This document shows, piece by piece, positions 7,888-16,448 of a stretch of 49,394 nucleotides of DNA. Source of the stretch: Planctomycetota bacterium. Lineage in GTDB: Bacteria > Planctomycetota > Phycisphaerae > Sedimentisphaerales > Anaerohalosphaeraceae. Below the pieces are notes generated by a model. That model was given only the letters and a program-made list of their open reading frames with translations. It was not told the DNA's origin and made no database searches. Position 1 is the first letter of the stretch. The number at the start of each line of letters is the position of its first letter. Where the stretch lies: positions 1-49,394 of the forward strand of contig VGXU01000014.1 in NCBI GenBank assembly GCA_016873215.1, in the 5' to 3' direction. The position numbers were made by a program, and so were the translations under genes.

Positions 7888-8011
7888 AGAGTAATTGTTC
7901 GGCCATTCCCGCAAAGAGGTTATCATGCGGGGTTCATCATTGACAAAATCCGCGGAATACGATAGTTTTTGCTTTTGATAAGAAACAGACCATAGGGAAG
8001 GGGTTTAAGAA

Positions 8012-8578
8012 ATGGCGGCGATACTTATTGTTATCATAGCGGTTTTAGGAGTGCCGCTGCTGGTTTTGGCGGTGATGTATAACCTGCTGATTTCCCGTCG
8101 CAACCAGGTACAGAATATATTCGGGACGATGGACGCGATGCTGAAAAAACGGTGGGACCTCGTGCCGAACCTTGTCGCCGCGGTTCAGGGCTATGCTCAG
8201 CATGAAAAGTCCCTCTTTGAGAATGTGACGCAGGCGCGGGCGCGGGCGATGGGTGGGCAGATGAGTCCTAACGAAATGGTTCAGTACGACAATGCCGTGT
8301 CCCAGTTGATGGGGGTGTTTCGTGCGACGGTAGAAAATTATCCCCAGTTGAAGGCCGGGGAGAATTTTTTGCACTTGCAACGGACACTCAATGAACTGGA
8401 AGAGCAGATTTCGGCGGCCCGGCGGGCTTATAACGCGGCCGTGACCGACTATAACAACGCCGTGGAGATGTTCCCGACCAATATCATTGCCGCGATGTTT
8501 GACTTTGAACGGAAGACTCTGCTGGAGTTTTCCGAACAAGACCGGCGGAATCCGGATGTTGGGAAAATCATACGATGA
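8012..8578 (+). CDS. lemA: LemA family protein
   Basis: 188 residues: an N-terminal membrane helix (ILIVIIAVLGVPLLVLAVMY, 4-23) followed by the LemA core, NQVQNIFGTMDAMLKKRWDLVPNLVAAVQGYAQHE, and long helices with the conserved LNELEEQISAARRAYN. The N-terminus would lie outside and the coiled-coil domain in the cytoplasm. Biochemical role is unsettled in the family. The stop overlaps the start of the DUF3137 gene (ATGA), a partnership seen repeatedly in bacteria and suggesting a shared membrane complex. Confidence 0.93.
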   Translation: MAAILIVIIAVLGVPLLVLAVMYNLLISRRNQVQNIFGTMDAMLKKRWDLVPNLVAAVQGYAQHEKSLFENVTQARARAMGGQMSPNEMVQYDNAVSQLMGVFRATVENYPQLKAGENFLHLQRTLNELEEQISAARRAYNAAVTDYNNAVEMFPTNIIAAMFDFERKTLLEFSEQDRRNPDVGKIIR

Positions 8579-9543
8579 AAACGCTCGACGAACTGCGGGA
8601 GTATTACGACACCGACCTCAAGCTGGACCTTGCGGATTTTGAACGGCAGCGGCAGAAAATAGTCACGCATTCAATGATTGTATTCGGCGCTCTGGCCGGG
8701 GCGGGCGTTCTGGTGGCGCTGTTTTTGATGTTGCGGGGTTTGCCGCCGGTGATACTGCTGTTTATCCTGATTGGGTGTGCGATTATCGGGGGCGTGTATT
8801 ATTATATTGCCGGGCTGGATTATCGAAGCGGCTTCAAGAGGATTATTTTGCCCAAGCTGATTGCGTTTGTCGAGCCGGGACTGGAGTATCGGCCCGAGCA
8901 AGGCATCTCCAAAGAATTGTTCAGGGCCGCGGGGCTGTTTTTGCATTCTATCGACCGCTACAAATGCGAAGATATGATTCAAGGGAAAGTCGGCAAGACG
9001 GAAATCGCGTTTTCGGAAGTCCACGCCGAGTACAAGACGACTTCCGGGAGCGGCAAGAACAGGCGTACCGAGTGGCATACGATATTTAAGGGACTTTTCT
9101 TTATCGCCGACTTTAACAAAGATTTTCACGGGCGGACGGTGGTGCTGCCGGACACGGCGGAGAAATTATTCGGCCTGTTCGGACAGACGCTGCAATCGTG
9201 GAATTCGTCTTATGGGCAGCTTGTCCGGCTGGAGGATGTGGAGTTCGAGAAGGAGTTTGTGGTCTATGGGACCGATCAGATTGAGGCGAGGTATATTTTG
9301 TCGCCGGCGCTGATGGAGCGGATACTTCTTTTCGGGCGCAAAGCGGGGAAGAAGATTTATCTTTCATTCCTGGGTTCGAAGGTTTTCGTGGCAATCCCGG
9401 TGCAGGAAAATATGTTCGAGCCGAAGGTGTTTTCATCGATTCTGGATTTTAATGTGATTGCGGAATATTATGCCCAGTTGCAGCTTGGCGTCGGCATCGT
9501 GGATGAACTGAATCTGAATACGCGAATCTGGACGAAAGAATAG
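8575..9543 (+). CDS. DUF3137 domain membrane protein
   Basis: 322 residues. Two adjacent membrane helices (about 33-52 and 58-76) are followed by a soluble domain containing the DUF3137 hallmarks YRSGFKRIILPKLI, FSEVHAEY, TIFKGLFFIADFNKDFHGRTVV and a late SFLGSKVFVAIP segment. Function is unknown. It is translationally coupled to lemA by a 4-base overlap, so the two proteins are probably made in fixed ratio and act together at the inner membrane. Confidence 0.88.
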   Translation: MKTLDELREYYDTDLKLDLADFERQRQKIVTHSMIVFGALAGAGVLVALFLMLRGLPPVILLFILIGCAIIGGVYYYIAGLDYRSGFKRIILPKLIAFVEPGLEYRPEQGISKELFRAAGLFLHSIDRYKCEDMIQGKVGKTEIAFSEVHAEYKTTSGSGKNRRTEWHTIFKGLFFIADFNKDFHGRTVVLPDTAEKLFGLFGQTLQSWNSSYGQLVRLEDVEFEKEFVVYGTDQIEARYILSPALMERILLFGRKAGKKIYLSFLGSKVFVAIPVQENMFEPKVFSSILDFNVIAEYYAQLQLGVGIVDELNLNTRIWTKE

Positions 9544-9554
9544 GAAGGAAATTC

Positions 9555-9582
9555 AAAAGTTAAAAAGTAAAAGGCAAAATTG
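9555..9582. repeat. Tandem heptamer tract 2
   Basis: Four contiguous 7-base units AAAAGTT, AAAAAGT, AAAAGGC, AAAATTG directly after the DUF3137 stop codon. See 3728-3755 for the first of the family. Confidence 0.7.
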
Positions 9583-9593
9583 AAGAAGCCTTC

Positions 9594-9632
9594 GGCGGGG
9601 GAATAAACAGATTCCTCGCCCCTTTATTTTTC
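9594..9632 (+). terminator. Terminator of the lemA-DUF3137 operon
   Basis: Stem of about ten pairs with one bulge (arms 9594-9604 and 9611-9620, loop AAACAG) followed by CCTTTATTTTT on the plus strand. It sits between two convergent genes and overlaps the 3' codons of the polyferredoxin gene. Confidence 0.5.
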
Positions 9633-10289
9633 CAGTTTCAAGGCTTTTTTGGGGCAGGCAGAGGTACAGAGGCCGCATTTCAAACAGTCGCCATCCATCG
9701 CCTTTTCCATGCCCTTATCTTTGTACTTGTACGGCGAAACCTGAATCGGGCATACTTTGCCGCACAGCTTGCATTCGTTGCAGAGGCTCGAATCTATTTT
9801 AACAGGCCGCTTGCCTTTTCCGACCCAGTTCGAGATCGAACCGATCGGGCAAAAACAGCACCATATCCTCGGATGATAAATAATCGCCAGAACAAGCGCG
9901 ATGCCTGTTGTTACCGTAAGCACAACCACAAAGGCTTTGCCTATTTTGTACGGGTCCGGCCAAAACCTGATGATTTGCACCGTAACAACCGACATAAGAA
10001 TGGTCAGCATTGCAATTCTCATCGACAGACTCTTGAAAGCCGCCGGGATTTGTTTGTTCGGACTTATCCGCATTATCGCAGTGTCGAAAAAACTTCCTCT
10101 TGGGCAGTACCAGTCGCACCATTTCCGCCCGCGCGAAAAAGCGATACTTATGCCCGCAATCATACAAATCGGAATAAAATAGCCCAGCAGGGGATAAAAC
10201 CACCCGCCGACAATAACGATTGGGAAAATAACAGCCGTGCTGGTTTGTTTTATCAGCCTTTTCTTTTTTGCGATTTCAAATTTACTCAT
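9624..10289 (-). CDS. NapH/CcoG-like membrane polyferredoxin
   Basis: 221 residues with four membrane helices and four cysteine clusters. Near the membrane face are WCDWYCPRG and WCCFCPIGS, as in NapH, NosR and CcoG; the C-terminus carries two 4Fe-4S motifs, CNECKLCGKVCP and CLKCGLCTSACP. It would pass electrons between a quinone or cytoplasmic donor and an unidentified partner. The frame is open for six more codons upstream, but GGAG six bases before the ATG at 10287-10289 (MSKFEIAKKK) decides the start. It has no redox partner next to it. Confidence 0.85.
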   Translation of the reverse strand: MSKFEIAKKKRLIKQTSTAVIFPIVIVGGWFYPLLGYFIPICMIAGISIAFSRGRKWCDWYCPRGSFFDTAIMRISPNKQIPAAFKSLSMRIAMLTILMSVVTVQIIRFWPDPYKIGKAFVVVLTVTTGIALVLAIIYHPRIWCCFCPIGSISNWVGKGKRPVKIDSSLCNECKLCGKVCPIQVSPYKYKDKGMEKAMDGDCLKCGLCTSACPKKALKLEK

Positions 10290-10370
10290 ACGGACTCCAG
10301 TGACCATTCACGGGTATTTTTACAGTACGCAGCAACATGCCCGATGTTCAAAACTTTTTCCAGCGGCAAT

Positions 10371-10401
10371 AAAAAAGGCGGAGCGATAAGTGCTCCGCCT
10401 T
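10371..10401 (-). terminator. Terminator of choice-of-anchor-D gene
   Basis: Perfect 10-bp stem AAGGCGGAGC/GCTCCGCCTT (10375-10384 and 10392-10401) with a 7-base loop, followed on the minus strand by TTTTTTATT. It lies 26 bases beyond the stop codon of the gene ending at 10427. Confidence 0.9.
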
Positions 10402-10426
10402 CAAATTTTGCTATTGGGCCGCTGAT

Positions 10427-11938
10427 TTATTGTGTTTTCAAAGTTGTTATCAGCGTATTGATCTTCGCGTTTAACTCAGCGACGGCGGGGCCTGTAATGA
10501 AGTCCTTCTGTTTGGGGTCGCCGTCGGTGAATTTATCAATCTCCATCAAAGCGACTATCGCAAACCGCTGATATTTGCTCTGAATCAGGCATTTTGTAAT
10601 CAGCAGCGCTTCTTTTATTACCTTGACGCGTGCCTGGGCTGATTTGCCGGGACCGACGCCCTGAATAGTTCCGTTTTGGACCGATTCGTCATAGAAGGCG
10701 ATGATGTCGTTTATTTGCCGGAGAGGAGGATAAACACCGATTCCCGCCACGGCCAGCGTTACCAGAGGCTGTTCGGGGTCGTCGCTGCCAATTTCCAGTG
10801 TTGCCGCGGCGGCTCCTATAGTTGTGGGCGTATAAACAACGCTTAACTCAACTATACCGTTGGGTTCAATAACCAAAGGAAGCTCGGGCAAAACAAAGAC
10901 GGCAAAATCGGCGCTGCTGTCTTCGGTCCAGGCGATAGAGTTTATCATCAGTTGGGCATCCCCATAGTTGGCAATAGTCATATTCTGTGCGACTGATGTG
11001 CCAAAGTCTATTGATCCAAAATCCAGCGACGCAGGTTCTAAGGTAATCTCCGGGCTGGTGCCGAGGCCGGCCAGGACCACCTCAACAACTGATTCGTCTT
11101 TATCATCACTGACGATCCGAACAACAGCAGAGGCCGGTCCATCGGCTGAAGGCGTAAAGGTAAATTCGTAATTGACAGGGGTTTCGGTACTTGGAGCAAT
11201 TACCAGCAGAGTGTTAGGATCATTAGGATCAATCACAGGGCCGCTGGTAAGAGTAAAGCCTGCGTCGCCAGCCAGCGTGACTGAACTGACCTTCAGGTCT
11301 GCCGTACCAATATTGTAAATCTGAACCTGAACAGTCTTGATTTCACCAGCCTTCACAGCGCCAAAATCCCAGGAAAGCGTTGCTGGAAATACTTCAATTT
11401 CAGGCGCCGTTTGTGACACATTGAGGTTGATGACGCCGCCATATTCCAGATAACAGGGCAAGGCACAAGGAGAACCGTCTTGATAAGTACCCATCAAAGT
11501 GAAAATCAATGTGCTTTCGTCTGCATTTGTATTAATGATCTGTTTCTGACCTTCTTCAAGAATTCCCGGAATGGGCTCAAAAGAAGAACCATATACCGTC
11601 ACATTGTCCGTTGATGTCGTATTCAGCGTGGTATCTATTTTGCCCGCATAAATATTGATCGTATTGTAACCGCCTGAGCTAAAATTGCCACCACCGAAAC
11701 CGCCATATACCTCAGAAATATGCGCTCCGGGCAAAAGATTCACTGTTGAGCTGAACACAATCGTATATCCAGTTTCACAATTGATATCCACAGGCTCCGG
11801 CTCAGAAATAATCCATACTTCACTGAGGCCGCAAACCTCTAACGCCATTGACGGAGGAGTAAAAATCGCCGCCAAGGCCAATAAAAATGCTCCCCAAAAT
11901 AATCTGTTTTTGTTTGTGATTGGTAGTTTACTGGTCAT
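10427..11938 (-). CDS. Choice-of-anchor D domain secreted protein
   Basis: 503 residues with an N-terminal signal peptide (LFWGAFLLALAAIFTPPSMA, 13-32). Residues 35-180 are a low-complexity beta-rich region with GGFGGGNFSSGGYN. Two Ig-like choice-of-anchor D (ASH-like) repeats follow, at about 185-295 and 296-400, each starting PEIEVFPATLSWDFG or PEITLEPASLDFG and ending near NDP/DDPEQPLVTLAVAG. The last 100 residues are helical with a basic segment. Likely exported to the surface. A strong AGGAGA precedes the start. A stable leader hairpin (11976-11997) and a strong terminator frame the gene, which is monocistronic. Confidence 0.85.
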   Translation of the reverse strand: MTSKLPITNKNRLFWGAFLLALAAIFTPPSMALEVCGLSEVWIISEPEPVDINCETGYTIVFSSTVNLLPGAHISEVYGGFGGGNFSSGGYNTINIYAGKIDTTLNTTSTDNVTVYGSSFEPIPGILEEGQKQIINTNADESTLIFTLMGTYQDGSPCALPCYLEYGGVINLNVSQTAPEIEVFPATLSWDFGAVKAGEIKTVQVQIYNIGTADLKVSSVTLAGDAGFTLTSGPVIDPNDPNTLLVIAPSTETPVNYEFTFTPSADGPASAVVRIVSDDKDESVVEVVLAGLGTSPEITLEPASLDFGSIDFGTSVAQNMTIANYGDAQLMINSIAWTEDSSADFAVFVLPELPLVIEPNGIVELSVVYTPTTIGAAAATLEIGSDDPEQPLVTLAVAGIGVYPPLRQINDIIAFYDESVQNGTIQGVGPGKSAQARVKVIKEALLITKCLIQSKYQRFAIVALMEIDKFTDGDPKQKDFITGPAVAELNAKINTLITTLKTQ

Positions 11939-11975
11939 AGTGCTCTCCTGATTTTCCCAAGTTTAAAATGTTTTT

Positions 11976-11997
11976 CGGCGCTGTTTCGACAGCGCCG
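11976..11997 (-). promoter_or_regulatory. Stable stem-loop in the 5' leader
   Basis: Perfect 9-bp G+C-rich stem CGGCGCTGT/ACAGCGCCG with a four-base loop (TTCG on plus, CGAA on minus). It lies 38 bases before the start of the choice-of-anchor-D gene and upstream of its ribosome site. On the minus strand it is followed by A5, so it is not a terminator there. It may stabilise the mRNA or regulate it; on the plus strand it is followed by CCTTTAT but no plus gene precedes it. Confidence 0.55.
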
Positions 11998-12100
11998 CCT
12001 TTATCGAACACTATATAAGTTCATCGTGTCAAAATATGATTCGGCTTTAATTTTTTCTGTTATTATAAGACAGCCGCGTAAAGAAGCGTTTGAACATCGG

Positions 12101-12117
12101 ATTCCATAAAATGGAAT
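12101..12117. promoter_or_regulatory. 17-bp perfect inverted repeat
   Basis: Arms ATTCCAT (12101-12107) and ATGGAAT (12111-12117) with an AAA centre, between the divergent choice-of-anchor-D and pseudopilin genes. It could be an operator for either gene. No regulator gene is adjacent. Confidence 0.45.
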
Positions 12118-12225
12118 TTTCAGATTCGATTTTTATATGTTTTCCCGACACAAAACGGCCGATATGAAGAAAATGTTTTGCGATTGTGCAGAGAAGGACT
12201 TACTATACAGGGAATATCTGATAAT

Positions 12226-12720
12226 ATGAAAAGAGCATTTACGGTGATTGAAATAATCGTTGCGGTGTCCATTCTGGGCATTCTGGCGGCGATTATACTG
12301 CCGATGCTCGGCTCTTCTGTGCAGGCCAAAGAAACCGCCGCTCGGGAAGCCCTGCGTATTATGCGCAGTCAGATAGAACTGTACAGGTTTGAGCACAAGG
12401 GTTTAGTGCCTGGATACAAGAATGTCATCCAAGCAACATCCGCCGAGTTGGTAAATCAATTTACCGGCACTACGACGATTGCCGGGTTAGTCAGCGCCTC
12501 AAAAATTCCTGCCGGGTCATACATCTATGGGCCTTATGTGCAGAAACTGCCTGTCAATCCATTTAACAAATTATCCACCATCAAATTTGTTCCCTCGGCG
12601 ACGGCGTTTTCCGCTGCCGCCGACAAAACCACCGGCTGGCTGTACAAGAAGGAAACTGCCGAATTCAAACTCAACTGGACGGGAACCGACGCCACGGGGA
12701 AAGCCTATACTGATTATTAA
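12226..12720 (+). CDS. Type II secretion/pilin-like pseudopilin
   Basis: 164 residues, GspG-like. The type III signal is plain: MKRA followed by FTVIEIIVAVSILGILAAI, with Glu at +5 after the cleavage site; the residue before the cut is Ala rather than the usual Gly. After the helix comes RSQIELYRFEHKG and then YGPYVQKLPVNPFN, as in GspG-like pseudopilins. The frame is open 16 codons upstream, but the prepilin signal fixes the start at the ATG at 12226. It stands alone, so other secretion parts must be elsewhere. Confidence 0.88.
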   Translation: MKRAFTVIEIIVAVSILGILAAIILPMLGSSVQAKETAAREALRIMRSQIELYRFEHKGLVPGYKNVIQATSAELVNQFTGTTTIAGLVSASKIPAGSYIYGPYVQKLPVNPFNKLSTIKFVPSATAFSAAADKTTGWLYKKETAEFKLNWTGTDATGKAYTDY

Positions 12721-12834
12721 GCTTCTTTCGCGTCTTTATTTCCAGTTGAATTGAGCGTAATCCCGACCTTTATTTGACAGCGCATTCCCTATCTTGAAAA
12801 TCATCCTGCGGAGTTGTGAAAATTGGCGGGGATG

Positions 12835-12840
12835 GTATAA
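12835..12840 (+). promoter_or_regulatory. -10 box just before mutS, possible leaderless mRNA
   Basis: Perfect TATAAT ending nine bases before the ATG at 12850; a TTGTGA lies 15 bases upstream (12814-12819). Transcription would start within one to three bases of the start codon, and no ribosome site is visible. Confidence 0.45.
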
Positions 12841-12849
12841 TCCGCGTTG

Positions 12850-15465
12850 ATGGCGAATCCACAGGACAATTTGACGCCGGCAATGCGGCAATTTATGGAG
12901 TTCAAGAAGAAGTACCCCGATGCAATACTGTTTTTCCGGATGGGGGACTTCTATGAGACGTTCTATGAAGATGCGGAGACCTGTTCGCGTGTGCTGGGGC
13001 TGGTACTGACCAGCCGGAACAAGGGCAGCGACAACCCCGTGCCGCTGGCGGGTCTGCCGTATCACGCGGTGGACGGCTATCTCAAGAAAATGCTTCTGGC
13101 GGGGTGTAAAGTGGCCGTCTGCGAGCAGATTGAAGACCCCAAATTAGCCAAAGGCTGTGTCAAGCGTGATGTGATACGCATTGTTACGCCCGGCACGCTG
13201 ACTGATGATATGCTGCTCAATGAGCGGGAGGATAATTTTCTGGCGGCGGTGCACCTGGGACGCAAAGAGGCCGCGATTTCGTGGGTGGATATTTCGACGG
13301 GGCATTTTTTCATTCAATCGGTGCGGGAGCAGCAGGTGGTGGATGAATTGCTGCGTCTGGGGCCGCGGGAGGTGCTGCTGGCCGAGCGACGGGCGGAGTT
13401 ATTCGCGGGCGAACAAAAAAAGCTGGCCGAGCAGATTCGGCAGCTGTCCGGCGCGACGATTACGGAACGGCCGGGCTGGTATTTTGATCCGTACAACGCC
13501 CGGCAAAAGCTGTTCAAGCATTTCGGCGTTTCGACGCTGGAAGGATTCGGGCTGGAGGATTCGTTTGAAGGCGTTGCGGCGGCGGGGGCGATTCTTGAGT
13601 ATCTGGATGAGACGCAGAAAACAGCAATCAAGCACATCACGTCCATAAAAAAAATCAAACACAGCGAAAACCTGCAAATCGACCAGACGACGCTGCGTTC
13701 ACTGGAAGTATTGCGTACGATGCGCAGCGAAAGCGGCAAAGGCACGCTGCTGGAATGTGTCGATAAGACGCTGACGGGGATGGGTTCCCGGCTGATGCGG
13801 TACTGGATTTGTATGCCGCTGTGCGATGTCGAAAAGATTCAGCGGCGACAGGAAGCAGTACAGGAGTTTGTTGAAAATGACGCTCTTTGTGCGGATGTGC
13901 GCAGTCGGCTCAAAGGGATTTCCGACCCGGAGCGAATTGTCGCACGGGTGACGACGAATCGCGCGACGCCGCGGGATTTGGTCGCTCTGGCGGCGACGCT
14001 GCGGGCGATCCCGGCGATGCGGGAGAAACTGCTGAAATGCCATTCGGAACTGCTGGCGACGCTGGCCGGCGGCTATGACAGCATTGACGAACTGGCGGAA
14101 CTTCTGGAGCGGGCGATTGAGCCGGAACCGCCGGTGCATCTGCGGGACGGCGGCGTCATCCGCGACGGCTTTAATCCGCAGCTTGATAAATACCGTTCGA
14201 TTTCGCGCGACGGGCAAAGCTGGCTGGCGCAATATCAGCAGCAGGAAATTCAGCGAACCGGCATTGCCAATCTCAAAGTCGGCTTTAACAAGGTCTTTGG
14301 TTATTATATCGAAATCAATCATACGCAGGCTGAGAAGGCGCCGGCTGAGTATGTTCGCAAGCAGACGGTGAAAAACGCCGAGCGATATATTACGGAGCAA
14401 TTGAAGGAGTATGAACAGGAGGCGCTGGGGGCGGCGGAAAAGGCGCTGACGCTGGAAGCCAATCTTTTCGAACAGCTTCGCGCCGAGACGGCCCGTTATA
14501 TCGCGAGGCTTCAGGCGCTGGCGCATGTAATCGCGCAAACGGATTGCCTGGCTTCGATGGCCTATATGGCGAGGCAGAATCGGTGGCTGTGCCCGCAGAT
14601 TACCGACGGCAGGGAACTAATTATCCGCGACGGCAAGCACCCGGTTTTGGCGCAGATGCTGGGGGCGGAGTTTGTACCCAACGATGTGCAGCTTGGCGTT
14701 GATGGGGCGGATTTGGCGATGATAACGGGGCCGAATATGGCCGGCAAAAGTACGTATATCCGGCAGGCGGCGTTATTGGTCTTGCTGGCACAAACGGGGT
14801 CGTTTATCCCGGCGTCGGAGGCGACGATTGGCATTGTGGACCGGATATTCACCCGCGTCGGGGCTTCGGATGAGCTGGCCCGCGGGCAAAGTACATTTAT
14901 GGTCGAAATGACCGAGACGGCCAATATCCTCAACAACGCCACGGGAAAATCGCTGGTGATTTTAGACGAAGTGGGACGCGGTACCAGCACGCACGATGGG
15001 CTGAGCTTAGCCTGGGCGATTACCGAACATATCGCCAACGTGATTAAATGCCGGACGCTGTTCGCGACGCATTATCATGAATTGACGTCGCTGGCGGAAT
15101 TGCTGACCAATGTTCGCAATTATAATGTGGCCGTGCGGGAATGGGCCGGCGAAGTGGTGTTTCTGCATAAAATCATCCCCGGCGGGGCGGACAAAAGCTA
15201 CGGCATTCACGTTGCCCGGCTGGCGGGACTGCCCAAGGACATTATTCGCCGCAGCGGTGAAATCCTGGCCGATTTGGAAAACACATTCGCTAAAGAGGCT
15301 CACGGCACGCAGTTGGCAAAACATAAAACCGCCGACAACGAAGAAATGCTGTTTGTGCAGAAAAACAAAACCGTGCTGGATAAACTGCGGGAACTGGATG
15401 TTGACCGTCTAACGCCGATTGAGGCAATCAATCTGCTCAATGAAATCAAAGAACAAATGGAGTAG
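12850..15465 (+). CDS. mutS: DNA mismatch repair protein MutS
   Basis: Recognises mismatches and small loops and recruits MutL. 871 residues, normal for MutS1. The N-terminal mismatch-reading motif FFRMGDFYETFYEDA contains the Phe-X-Glu that stacks on the mispair. The ATPase has Walker A GPNMAGKST near residue 627, Walker B LVILDEVGRGTST, and the FATHYHEL motif, followed by the C-terminal helix-turn-helix dimer region. A TTG one codon earlier (12847) could also start. A perfect TATAAT (12835-12840) lies just ahead, with no ribosome site. No mutL is adjacent. Confidence 0.97.
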   Translation: MANPQDNLTPAMRQFMEFKKKYPDAILFFRMGDFYETFYEDAETCSRVLGLVLTSRNKGSDNPVPLAGLPYHAVDGYLKKMLLAGCKVAVCEQIEDPKLAKGCVKRDVIRIVTPGTLTDDMLLNEREDNFLAAVHLGRKEAAISWVDISTGHFFIQSVREQQVVDELLRLGPREVLLAERRAELFAGEQKKLAEQIRQLSGATITERPGWYFDPYNARQKLFKHFGVSTLEGFGLEDSFEGVAAAGAILEYLDETQKTAIKHITSIKKIKHSENLQIDQTTLRSLEVLRTMRSESGKGTLLECVDKTLTGMGSRLMRYWICMPLCDVEKIQRRQEAVQEFVENDALCADVRSRLKGISDPERIVARVTTNRATPRDLVALAATLRAIPAMREKLLKCHSELLATLAGGYDSIDELAELLERAIEPEPPVHLRDGGVIRDGFNPQLDKYRSISRDGQSWLAQYQQQEIQRTGIANLKVGFNKVFGYYIEINHTQAEKAPAEYVRKQTVKNAERYITEQLKEYEQEALGAAEKALTLEANLFEQLRAETARYIARLQALAHVIAQTDCLASMAYMARQNRWLCPQITDGRELIIRDGKHPVLAQMLGAEFVPNDVQLGVDGADLAMITGPNMAGKSTYIRQAALLVLLAQTGSFIPASEATIGIVDRIFTRVGASDELARGQSTFMVEMTETANILNNATGKSLVILDEVGRGTSTHDGLSLAWAITEHIANVIKCRTLFATHYHELTSLAELLTNVRNYNVAVREWAGEVVFLHKIIPGGADKSYGIHVARLAGLPKDIIRRSGEILADLENTFAKEAHGTQLAKHKTADNEEMLFVQKNKTVLDKLRELDVDRLTPIEAINLLNEIKEQME

Positions 15466-15472
15466 AATCCAT

Positions 15473-16009
15473 TCAAGTCAGCCATTTAATTTCAGCGGCG
15501 CAGTCAGGCCAGCGACGAATCAAGCCTTCTCGGTCGCCATGTTCATAATCGTCGAATTCAAATCCCGGGGTGACGGTACAGCTCATCAGACACCATTGAC
15601 CGCTATCAATGAGTCTTGCTCCCTGCCATACGTCGTGCGGCACGACAACCTGCACCTGCTGGCCGGCCAAAATATCCGGACCGATGATGATATCGCGGCT
15701 GGAACCATCAGGGCAAAGCCGCAGCATTTTTACGGGGTCGCCAAGATGATAATGAAAAATCTCATCGCTTTTGACGCGGTGCATTTTAGAGCAGGTATCG
15801 GCGGTCAGCAGGTATAAAATGGCGGTGCCGTGGCAGCGGTCGCCGGTATAGCGGATATCCAGCCCGGCACGGGCGATTTTTTCGGCGGCGCGCCAGGTCT
15901 CCACGTACCAGCCGCCTTCCCGCGGCAGCGGCTGCATACCAAAATGGTCTATAATTTGCCGGGCAATGTATGGATTCATTTTAGGCGTTTTCTTTTCAGC
16001 AGGCATCAT
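15473..16009 (-). CDS. DUF985 cupin-domain protein
   Basis: 178 residues of the cupin_5/DUF985 family: a short N-terminal helix, then LPREGGWYVETWR, the strand TAILYLLTADTCSKMHRVKSDEIFHYHLGDPVKML with the metal-ligand-like His residues, GQQVQVVVPHDVWQGARL, and the closing SCTVTPGFEFDDYEHGDRE. Members are RmlC-like in fold, but the reaction is not established. Starts at 16009 or the next ATG (16006) are possible with AGGA just ahead. The gene is convergent with mutS, seven bases apart. Confidence 0.85.
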   Translation of the reverse strand: MMPAEKKTPKMNPYIARQIIDHFGMQPLPREGGWYVETWRAAEKIARAGLDIRYTGDRCHGTAILYLLTADTCSKMHRVKSDEIFHYHLGDPVKMLRLCPDGSSRDIIIGPDILAGQQVQVVVPHDVWQGARLIDSGQWCLMSCTVTPGFEFDDYEHGDREGLIRRWPDCAAEIKWLT

Positions 16010-16170
16010 ATCCTGTCACGGCATTGATGTCCATACGATGGTTTTTACACAATACCTGATAAAACCGTATTTTGTTGCGAAAAATGTTGTTTTGGGGACG
16101 TATAAATGATGGACAGAGCCGAAATGAGATAATAGAATAAGGCTTAAAAGTTGACATGAGGAGTATGAAT

Positions 16171-16428
16171 ATGTGCGATAGTTGCGGATGCGGCGAAAAG
16201 ACGTTTGAAGCGAAAGTGACCGAAGTGATTGATGCGATTCGGCCGATGCTGCAAAATGACGGCGGCGATATTGAGCTTGTCGGCGTCGATGCGGATAAAA
16301 CTGTGCGGGTTCGCCTGCAGGGCGCGTGCCGGGGATGTCCCGGCGCCAGAATGACCCTGAAAATGGGCGTTGAGCGAGTTCTCAGGCAGAAAATCAGCGA
16401 TGTTAAAGAAGTTATCGCGGTAGAATAA
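16171..16428 (+). CDS. NifU C-terminal-domain Fe-S scaffold protein
   Basis: 85 residues. The NifU/Nfu domain (about 12-85) has EVIDAIRPMLQNDGGDIELV and the scaffold pair in GACRGCPGA, which binds a 4Fe-4S cluster for transfer to apoproteins. The N-terminus is unusual: MCDSCGCG adds three cysteines in a CxxCxC pattern. Two in-frame ATGs lie upstream (16156, 16165), but AGGAG at 16159-16163 is spaced seven bases from the ATG at 16171, which fixes the start. The flippase-like gene begins 21 bases downstream, probably by chance of position. Confidence 0.88.
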   Translation: MCDSCGCGEKTFEAKVTEVIDAIRPMLQNDGGDIELVGVDADKTVRVRLQGACRGCPGARMTLKMGVERVLRQKISDVKEVIAVE

Positions 16429-16448
16429 GGTTTTCTTGTGCTATAATT

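Larger units (their letters stand above)
7592..8011. other. Intergenic region with terminators and REP pair
   Basis: 420 bases between the ParA-like gene and lemA. The left half carries two minus-strand terminator-like hairpins and a minus-strand promoter (see 7613-7727). The right half holds an inverted pair of REP-like elements. A 74-codon minus-strand frame across 7702-7926 is only a translation of the repeats (it contains SVIPAKAGIQ) and is not a gene. Confidence 0.65.

Noticed and set aside
7702-7926. 74-codon minus-strand open frame containing SVIPAKAGIQ
   Set aside because: It is a translation of the REP-like repeat pair, with no ribosome site or conserved protein.
12133-12396. 87-codon minus-strand frame across the pseudopilin start
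   Set aside because: Antisense shadow of the prepilin signal region.
16442-16447. TATAAT as the promoter of the flippase-like gene
   Set aside because: It ends one base before the ATG, so transcription would begin inside the coding sequence.
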